Shown here: positions 57,928 through 64,000 of the stretch, in pieces
Layout of the letters: each line of letters starts with the position of its first letter
How positions within the stretch are numbered: the first letter of the stretch is position 1
Position numbers and translations under genes: made by a program
The notes under the pieces: model-generated
Database searches by the model: none
Told to the model about the DNA's origin: nothing
Seen by the model: only the letters and a program-made list of their open reading frames with translations
NCBI RefSeq assembly: GCF_024346995.1
Contig: NZ_AP024888.1
Coordinates: 248,001 to 312,000, forward strand
Length of the DNA: 64,000 bases
Direction: 5' to 3'
DNA from: Vibrio palustris
GTDB lineage: Bacteria; Pseudomonadota; Gammaproteobacteria; Enterobacterales; Vibrionaceae

Positions 57928-58617
57928 CTAATGATTTTTGACATACACTCGCTCGGGGCGGCCGACTTTACCGTATTCGTTTTCAGCACTGAGTAAGCCA
58001 TTAGCCGCGCAATACTCTAGGTAGCGCCGTGCAGTGGTTTTGCCAATGCCGACGGCTTCACTCAACTGCAATGCCGTAAACTTACGGCCAATATGCTGAG
58101 AAAACACACGTTTAATTTTGTCTAATGTAATGCTTTCGATACCTTTAGGTAAGGCTTGCTGGGGTTTATCGCGCAGTTTGATATTAAATAAATCATCAAT
58201 TTGCCGCTGCTCTACATTGTCATAGGCGTTCATCGCACTATGAAGGGATAAGTAACGTTCCAGCGTTTCTTGTAAACGGGTGTAGGAAACGGGCTTAAGA
58301 AGATAATCAAAACACCCAAGCTTCATGGCGGCTTTAACCGTATTAATTTCATCAGCGGCAGTGATTAAAATAACATCGATTTTACTGGTTGATTTATCAG
58401 CCACCATTTCACGAAAGAATTCTATACCAGAGCCATCGGGTAAATAATTATCGAGAATGATCAGTTTCGGCTGGTGGACTTTCACCATAACCTTTGCCAT
58501 TTTAAAGGTTTCGGCTATCGCAACGGGACGAAAGCGCGTGGTTTGTTTGAGCATTTGGCTGTGAATTTCAGCGATTTTAATGTCGTCTTCAATGATGAGA
58601 ACGTCCAGCTTATTCAT
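57928..58617 (-). CDS. Response regulator, CitB/DcuR/DpiA type
   Basis: Predicted 229-aa DNA-binding response regulator. The receiver has acidic pocket EDD at ~10-12 and phospho-acceptor Asp in LIILDNYLPDGSG; KPVSYTRL follows. The C-terminal HTH (SEAVGIGKTTARRYLEYCAA) matches the CitB subgroup. Its start overlaps the sensor gene stop by 8 bp. Its likely target is the tctCBA transporter upstream. Confidence 0.93.
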   Translation of the reverse strand: MNKLDVLIIEDDIKIAEIHSQMLKQTTRFRPVAIAETFKMAKVMVKVHQPKLIILDNYLPDGSGIEFFREMVADKSTSKIDVILITAADEINTVKAAMKLGCFDYLLKPVSYTRLQETLERYLSLHSAMNAYDNVEQRQIDDLFNIKLRDKPQQALPKGIESITLDKIKRVFSQHIGRKFTALQLSEAVGIGKTTARRYLEYCAANGLLSAENEYGKVGRPERVYVKNH

Positions 58618-60241
58618 AATGTTGTCCCTTTGAGCTTCCGTGTTCTGTTATGGGATGATTGGCAATGAAGATTGAAAAAATACAGCCCTGTGGTTCGGCG
58701 TCATCGATAGTAATAAATCCGTTAGCCTGTTGGACATACTGATTGACCAAGTAAAGACCAATGCCGTGTTGGTGTTTGTCCGCTTTACTGGTGATGCCTT
58801 TTTTGAAAATACTGTCGATATTATCGGTTTGTAGGCCTTGACCATTATCTGTGACTTCAATGATCAGATCTTGCCCCGCGTCCGAAAGCAATACGTCGAC
58901 AACTCCTGAAGTCACGGGGTTTTTTATCGTACTTTCAAACGCATTATCGATGAGGTTACCTAATATGGCACATAATTCCGTTTCACTCAGTGAGCAGTGT
59001 AGCGAGTGCAGCTGACAGGTTGGATCAAGCTCCAATGATAAACCCAGCTCCTTCGCTCGAAACGATTTCCCTAACAATAAGCCAGCCACTTGCGAAAGGT
59101 GTATCCGTTGCGAGATAAAATCGATGACTTGCTGTTTATTGGTATTTTCATTGGCAATCAGTGTTTGTACTTCGTCAATTTTCCCTAACTGGATTAATCC
59201 GGCAATAGTGGCGAGCCGGTTAGAAAACTCATGGCGTTGTACACGCAAATGATCCGTGTACTGTTTAATTTGCGTGAGATCCGCGGTTAACGAGTATATT
59301 TCATCTTTGGCGCGAAAACTGATCACCCAGCCAATCAAACGTTGCCGCTCGAAAATTGCGATGCGATTGGCAATAAAGCTGTGGCCGTTGAGTAGCAGTA
59401 TCTCATCGTGTAAGTTGCACGTTAAGGGAGGGCGAAAAAAGAACTCAGAACGGGCGACAAACTCGATTAACTGCCGGTTTTTCAAGTGGTGCATGTCATG
59501 CTCAATATTCAAAACTTTACGAGCAGAATCATTGATGGCGAGAAACTGGCCTTTGGCGTCAATCGCAATAACCCCTTCATAGACTGAGCTTAAAATAGAG
59601 TGTTGTAGGTTCAGTGCTAGCGCAATTTGCTCAGGCTCCATACCGTTCATTTGTTTTTGGATATGCCGAGAAAACATCCAAGAGGCGATTAGGGTGAGCA
59701 TTAACACGACCAGTATTTCGATCAGCAATGGTTGCATATAAACATCGAGCCATTGATCAAAACGGTTAAGTAGATAGCCGACGGAAACGACACCAATAAT
59801 GTGATGGTCACTATCAAAAATGGGGGTTTTGCCGCGTAGCCCGTAGCCAAGGCTCCCTTCGCGTAAGGTGATATATGACTTGCCACGCTCAAGCACACCC
59901 GCGTTATCGCCGCCTTGCATGGGTTGACCAATTCTATTTTGCTTTGGGTGAGCCAAACGAATTCCTTGCTTGTTACCAACGACAATGAAGCTGGCATCGG
60001 AAATTTTGGCTAAACGCTGGATCAGTGTGGTGATTGCTTGGCTATTATTTTGTTCGACGTACTTGATGAGCTCTGGGTCGGAAGCAATTTCTTTGGCTTG
60101 AATTAATGCGCGAGTGCCGACTTGGTGTTTGATAGATTGGTAAAGGGTGTTATCAAAATGCCAAACAATGACGACCAGTTGAACGATGACGAAGCCAAAT
60201 AATAAGACGAAGATTTTACTACGAAAAGTGACTGGACTCAT
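58610..60241 (-). CDS. Sensor histidine kinase, CitA/DcuS/DpiB type
   Basis: Predicted 543-aa membrane sensor for a C4- or tri-carboxylate. TM1 is at ~9-28, a periplasmic sCache/CitA-type sensor lies at ~35-170 (VVGNKQGIRLAHPKQNRIGQ), TM2 near 175-195, then PAS (~220-320) and kinase. The phospho-acceptor His is in QRHEFSNRLATIAGLIQLG, and GNLIDNAFES and TDNGQGL form the ATP pocket. It lies 208 bp after tctA on the same strand and is separated by a terminator. Confidence 0.94.
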   Translation of the reverse strand: MSPVTFRSKIFVLLFGFVIVQLVVIVWHFDNTLYQSIKHQVGTRALIQAKEIASDPELIKYVEQNNSQAITTLIQRLAKISDASFIVVGNKQGIRLAHPKQNRIGQPMQGGDNAGVLERGKSYITLREGSLGYGLRGKTPIFDSDHHIIGVVSVGYLLNRFDQWLDVYMQPLLIEILVVLMLTLIASWMFSRHIQKQMNGMEPEQIALALNLQHSILSSVYEGVIAIDAKGQFLAINDSARKVLNIEHDMHHLKNRQLIEFVARSEFFFRPPLTCNLHDEILLLNGHSFIANRIAIFERQRLIGWVISFRAKDEIYSLTADLTQIKQYTDHLRVQRHEFSNRLATIAGLIQLGKIDEVQTLIANENTNKQQVIDFISQRIHLSQVAGLLLGKSFRAKELGLSLELDPTCQLHSLHCSLSETELCAILGNLIDNAFESTIKNPVTSGVVDVLLSDAGQDLIIEVTDNGQGLQTDNIDSIFKKGITSKADKHQHGIGLYLVNQYVQQANGFITIDDAEPQGCIFSIFIANHPITEHGSSKGQHYE

Positions 60242-60349
60242 GGGGTAATAACTTTAAAAAATCGAGATCCGGCACAATAAAACAAAATAACGTGCTTCAC
60301 TATGATTGCTTGCATTGTTTGAGAGCGTGGTCGGTAAAAAGTCGCTTGG

Positions 60350-60383
60350 AAATAAAAAATGCCCAAACAGAGTTTGGGCATAT
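60350..60383 (-). terminator. Terminator after tctA
   Basis: ATGCCCAAAC-AGA-GTTTGGGCAT. The A-run on its left is a T-run on the minus strand. Confidence 0.9.
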
Positions 60384-60449
60384 GATTTGAACTATCAGCA
60401 ATTTAGCCGTGACGAAATAAGCGGATTACCTATATCGTCACGTCGTTTG

Positions 60450-61961
60450 TCATTGTTGCGGTGCGGATGTCGGTGCTTTTCTGTGTCTGAAAAAGGTCAC
60501 CAATGGCCACAATACTGATAACGCAATCACGCCTAACAAGGCTTGAGAAATGCCAGAATGGGTGAATGTACTTAAATTTTGGTCGGCGATACGAAACGCT
60601 TGTCGAAATGATTGTTCCATTTGGCTTCCGACAATGGCCGCTAAAATCATCGGCGCGGTGGGAATGTTTACTCGGCCCATCATCACCCCAGCAATACCTA
60701 AAATGATCAAGATATAGAAATCCATCACGGAGGCACTGATGGCATAGCAGCCAACAAATGCGAGCCCCAGCACTATAGGGTAGAGCACTTGCGCTGGGAT
60801 GGCTAACAAGCGTACTAACACGCCAGCTAGAGGAATATTGACAAACGCTAGAATGATGTTGGCCACAAACATACTCGCAATGAGACCCCAAGCGGTATCG
60901 GGATGTTGAGCAAAAAGCAACGGCCCAGGTTGAATGCCTAACATTAACAGTGCGCCCATCATAACGGCGGTGGTGCCTGAACCTGGCACGCCGAGCGATA
61001 GCATGGGGATCATTGCGCCAATAGAAGCCGCATTGTTAGCGGACTCTGGTGCCGCAAGCCCTTCAATCGCCCCATGCCCAAACTCTTTTTTATGCTTAGA
61101 AAGCTGTTTTTCATTGTTATAACACATCAGTGACGCCATGGTACCGCCAGCGCCCGGTAACGCACCGATAATGAACCCGACGGGGGCACTGCGTAAAATC
61201 GGCCATTTAGAGCGCTGCCATTCTTGCTTATTGATCCAGATTCGTTTGAATTGGGTTTGTACGTTTTTACTGCCCTCAGACAAGGTTTTAAAACTTTTAA
61301 AGACTTCGCCCATGGCGTAAATACCGATGATGACAACTAAAAAATCAATGCCGGTTTGCAACTCTAAACTACCAAACGTAAAACGCTGTAGACCGGATTG
61401 ACCGTCAATGCCAACCGTGGAAATAGCGAGACCTAAGCACATCGACAAAAAGCCTTTGAGCATGTTGCCCTTGGACATTGAAATCGTCATGGTCAGTGCC
61501 GCGACCATCAGTAAAAAATATTCCGCTGGGCCGAATTTTATCGCAAAGCTTGCTACCGGTTCAGCGAGTAAAGTCATTAACACGGCGGCAATCGTGCCGC
61601 CAATTAGGGAGGCGATAGCAGAAATCGCGAGCGCCGATTCAGCCCGACCTTTCATTGCCATCGGATAACCATCAAAGGTGGCCGCCAGTGCCGCACCATC
61701 CCCCGGGGTATTGATCAAAATGGAGCTACGCGAGCCACCAAACATCGCACCGATATAGACCCCTGTCATAGTGATAAGCGAGGCAGTGGGGCCCATTGAG
61801 AAGGTCATCGGCAGTAATACTGCGACGCCGGTTGCAGGGCCAAGCCCTGGTAACATACCGATGATTGTGCCTAAGATACCGCCAAAGGTGATTAAAAGCA
61901 GGTAATAAGGTTGCAGAGCGGTACCAAAACCATCGAGCAAATTTGCAAAGATATCTGTCAT
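60450..61961 (-). CDS. tctA: Tripartite tricarboxylate transporter large membrane subunit
   Basis: Predicted 503-aa, ~12-helix permease of the TctA family. GILGTIIGMLPGLGPATGVA and SSILINTPGDGAALAATFDG are the signature loops; GAGGTMASLMCYNNEK and GVPGSGTTAVMMGAL form the second repeat. It imports citrate or a related tricarboxylate with TctB and the binding protein TctC. The gene follows tctB by 12 bp. Confidence 0.96.
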   Translation of the reverse strand: MTDIFANLLDGFGTALQPYYLLLITFGGILGTIIGMLPGLGPATGVAVLLPMTFSMGPTASLITMTGVYIGAMFGGSRSSILINTPGDGAALAATFDGYPMAMKGRAESALAISAIASLIGGTIAAVLMTLLAEPVASFAIKFGPAEYFLLMVAALTMTISMSKGNMLKGFLSMCLGLAISTVGIDGQSGLQRFTFGSLELQTGIDFLVVIIGIYAMGEVFKSFKTLSEGSKNVQTQFKRIWINKQEWQRSKWPILRSAPVGFIIGALPGAGGTMASLMCYNNEKQLSKHKKEFGHGAIEGLAAPESANNAASIGAMIPMLSLGVPGSGTTAVMMGALLMLGIQPGPLLFAQHPDTAWGLIASMFVANIILAFVNIPLAGVLVRLLAIPAQVLYPIVLGLAFVGCYAISASVMDFYILIILGIAGVMMGRVNIPTAPMILAAIVGSQMEQSFRQAFRIADQNLSTFTHSGISQALLGVIALSVLWPLVTFFRHRKAPTSAPQQ

Positions 61962-61973
61962 GATTGAGCTCCG

Positions 61974-62483
61974 TTAATTGAAAAATGGAAAAGAAGGCAG
62001 ATTGACGGCGAGTAACTTATTAAAAATTAAATAGACGCCCAATGAAAAAGCCAATGCGATGATGATATTTCTTTGCCAGTGACGGACACCACTGGTCACC
62101 CATAAAATGGCAAACATAAAAAAGCAGGTGCTGATCACATAGCCTAAATGATCAAATGTGGCGGCGTAGCCCAAACTGATTAAACAGGTAACCGCAATTT
62201 TTCGGCGATTGGTTTTTAACGTGGGACTTTCGTTACGCAAAGCGCGCCAAGCATATAATGAGGGACGAATACCGCCTTTTATTATCAGTAGAGCACCAAT
62301 CAAAATAGCAATGGCAGCGATCGCTAACGGCATAAAAATCGCTTCGTAAGGATTGCCAAACATCGGCTGTGGGAGGGCAAGAGCATAGCCACCATAAGCG
62401 CCGCCAAAAATAATACTGAAAAGGCCTGTCGCGCCGTCCCAATTCTCGGTTTTGGGCGCCGTACTGTGTTTAGGTTGAGACAT
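61974..62483 (-). CDS. tctB: Tripartite tricarboxylate transporter small membrane subunit
   Basis: Predicted 169-aa four-helix membrane protein of the TctB family (GATGLFSIIFGGAYGGYALA, FMPLAIAAIAILIGALLIIK, ISLGYAATFDHLGYVISTCF). It lies between tctC and tctA in the usual order. TctB-type proteins vary strongly in sequence, so the neighbours weigh more than the motifs. Confidence 0.92.
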   Translation of the reverse strand: MSQPKHSTAPKTENWDGATGLFSIIFGGAYGGYALALPQPMFGNPYEAIFMPLAIAAIAILIGALLIIKGGIRPSLYAWRALRNESPTLKTNRRKIAVTCLISLGYAATFDHLGYVISTCFFMFAILWVTSGVRHWQRNIIIALAFSLGVYLIFNKLLAVNLPSFPFFN

Positions 62484-62576
62484 AAAATTACCCGTAGAGA
62501 TTACTCGAATGAAGAGAGCAAAAAGCGGTATGGCGACCGCTTTTATCCTAATTAAGAGGCATGGTGTAGTGTGTAA

Positions 62577-63563
62577 TTAGCGGCCAAACACTTCTTTGAT
62601 AAGTGTCTTGTACTGCTGATTGGTTTTGCCTAAGAACGCCTTGAATTGCGTATCATTTTGATAAGCGTTGTCCCAGCCATTGCGTTTCACCGCGGCTTTC
62701 CACTCATCAGTCTTGACCATCTTTTTAATCGCGTCACGCCAGTAGGTGACGGCGGCTTGTGGCATGTCTTTAGGGCCAAATAAACCGCGCCAGTTTTCAA
62801 AAGTGACATCGATACCACTTTCTTTAACAGTCGGGATTTTGGCAATAGCGCCTTCGCCGACACGTTTGTCAGCGGTTTGCGCTAAGGCATGTAATTTGCC
62901 ACTTTTCACTAACCCAGCGACATCTCCAAGGCCAGTCGAGATTAAATCCACATGGCCGCCAAGCGCTTGAGCGACAAGGCTGCCATCTTGAAAAGAGACA
63001 TAATCAATTTGACGCAGGTTTTTAACACCAGCGGCTTTAGCCACTAATAAAAACTGGATATGATCCATGGAGCCAGCCGCAGAAGTCCCGCCAATTTTGA
63101 CCGATTTAGGATCTTTTTTGAGGGCATCCATCACGTCTTTGATGGATTTATATCGGGAGTTTTCTGGTACCACAAATGCCGCATAGTCAGTAATCAATCG
63201 AGCAATTGGGGTGGTATCTTTATAGCTAAATTGGGTTAAGCCAGTGAGGTTTGTCAGTAAGATCGGTGGTGAATACACCGAGATTAAATTGCCTTTGCCT
63301 TTTTGAGTTTGCATATAGGCAAGATTGACGGCACCACCGCCACCAGGTCTATTGGTGACCGGAAGATTACTTTTCACTATGCCCGTATCTTTAAGCGTCT
63401 TCGCGACTGTACGGATCGTTAGATCCCATCCGCCACCGGCACCGCTTGGCGCGACCATATTAATGGTTTTAGGTGGGTAATTAGCTGCGTTTGCACTATT
63501 GAATGTCATCAATGCAGAGGTGGTAATCAAAGTGGCGATGACCAGTTTGCTCGCTTTCAACAT
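62577..63563 (-). CDS. tctC: Tripartite tricarboxylate transporter substrate-binding protein
   Basis: Predicted 328-aa periplasmic binding protein of the TctC/Bug family. The signal peptide runs to ~residue 26 (SALMTFNSANA). NMVAPSGAGGGWDLTIRTVA, NRPGGGGAVNLAYM and GGTSAAGSMDH are typical carboxylate-binding loops. It is the first gene of tctC-tctB-tctA, and the two-component genes downstream on the same strand likely sense the same substrate. Confidence 0.95.
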   Translation of the reverse strand: MLKASKLVIATLITTSALMTFNSANAANYPPKTINMVAPSGAGGGWDLTIRTVAKTLKDTGIVKSNLPVTNRPGGGGAVNLAYMQTQKGKGNLISVYSPPILLTNLTGLTQFSYKDTTPIARLITDYAAFVVPENSRYKSIKDVMDALKKDPKSVKIGGTSAAGSMDHIQFLLVAKAAGVKNLRQIDYVSFQDGSLVAQALGGHVDLISTGLGDVAGLVKSGKLHALAQTADKRVGEGAIAKIPTVKESGIDVTFENWRGLFGPKDMPQAAVTYWRDAIKKMVKTDEWKAAVKRNGWDNAYQNDTQFKAFLGKTNQQYKTLIKEVFGR

Positions 63564-64000
63564 AAATCGTTCCTTTTAATATTGTCCATTTCCATAGCGA
63601 GGCGGCCGATCATGTAGGGTGACAGTATCGCCTTCACTGGAACGGGCTTGGTTTAAATGCTCCTGCTTTAAACCTTGTTATGGTTGTTAAGAAACACCGT
63701 CAATTAATCAATGCATTGTGTGCAGTTAGATGATGTTTAGTTAACCGAATGTTTCTTGTCGGTTACCTTAAAGAAGTTGTGTTTTTCGAAATGCGAGCCA
63801 GAGCAATTTAGAACGACAAAATTATGGCGCTTATGGTTTTTATGGTTTTTAATTGGCGTTTTCTATTTATCTTTATGATTTATAAAGTAATTATTTAAAT
63901 TAATTCTTTGTTAAATCTGTCTGTATTGGTATTGAGGTAAGCATGATGAGCGGAGTCAATGGTCTATCCCCACGTACTTAACCTGGTTTATAGACAATGT
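63564..64000. promoter_or_regulatory. Upstream region of tctC
   Basis: About 437 bp with no convincing gene. It holds the tct promoter by position; AT-rich tracts near 63840-63910 could bind a global regulator. I see no clear CRP or response-regulator box. Confidence 0.4.

Noticed and set aside
1..64000. CRISPR arrays, rRNA and tRNA genes
   Set aside because: No regularly spaced repeats and no tRNA or rRNA signature were seen; the island sits at a protein gene, not at a tRNA.

Overview
The window looks like a stretch of a Vibrio (Vibrionaceae) genome, probably the smaller chromosome. The backbone gene families and gene order fit that group: zwf-pgl-gnd, kbl-tdh, ppsR/ppsA, pyrC beside a MOSC-ferredoxin reductase fusion, YfcZ/YiiS, DUF808, and three chemoreceptors. 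From memory, the V. cholerae counterparts of several of these lie on chromosome II. No rRNA, tRNA, CRISPR array or phage structural gene was seen.

Layout. 1-4300: two AraC-type regulators, a short-chain dehydrogenase and a rearranged stretch in which the last 440 bp of the first araC gene are duplicated about 3.3 kb downstream, fused in frame to the start of a GNAT acetyltransferase. 4300-7750: small accessory genes (DUF2127, secreted esterase, GNAT, hexapeptide transferase, MerR, CMD protein). 7800-36600: backbone metabolism and signalling: a BisC-type molybdoenzyme, DUF808, pyrC with a PurR-like box, a MOSC-FNR-ferredoxin fusion, three methyl-accepting chemotaxis proteins, an acyltransferase, mmuM with a MetJ-like box, the zwf-pgl-gnd operon, an HD-GYP phosphodiesterase, a PHP phosphatase, cytochrome b562 and a LysR regulator. 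36868-39105: kbl-tdh threonine catabolism.

39106-48163 is a roughly 9 kb AT-rich island inserted at the 3' end of tdh and the most interesting part of the window. The last 132 bp of tdh plus its terminator recur at 46025, and the last ~30 bp recur at 48134. Each longer tdh end is followed by a conserved leader with an extended -10 promoter. Both leader copies end at the same GTTA, after which the cargo changes completely: a Ser/Thr kinase and a HAD phosphatase in one unit, a P-loop kinase and a HEPN/AbiU2-like protein in the other. Integron attC-like hairpins separate several cargo genes, and conserved right-end modules close the units. No integrase is encoded. A RAYT transposase with a duplicated left end, a DMT exporter and a frameshifted haem-oxygenase-like diiron enzyme fill the middle. 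I read this as serial insertion of integrase-less elements that carry a replacement tdh end and swappable cassettes, probably for defence.

48346-54443 is a siderophore or ferric-citrate uptake locus (binding protein and TonB receptor on the minus strand, permeases and ATPase on the plus strand) with two Fur-like boxes between the arms. 54480-57857 is ppsR/ppsA. 57928-63563 is a tripartite tricarboxylate transporter (tctC-tctB-tctA) followed by a CitA/CitB-type two-component system. The terminal 437 bp hold only the tct upstream region.
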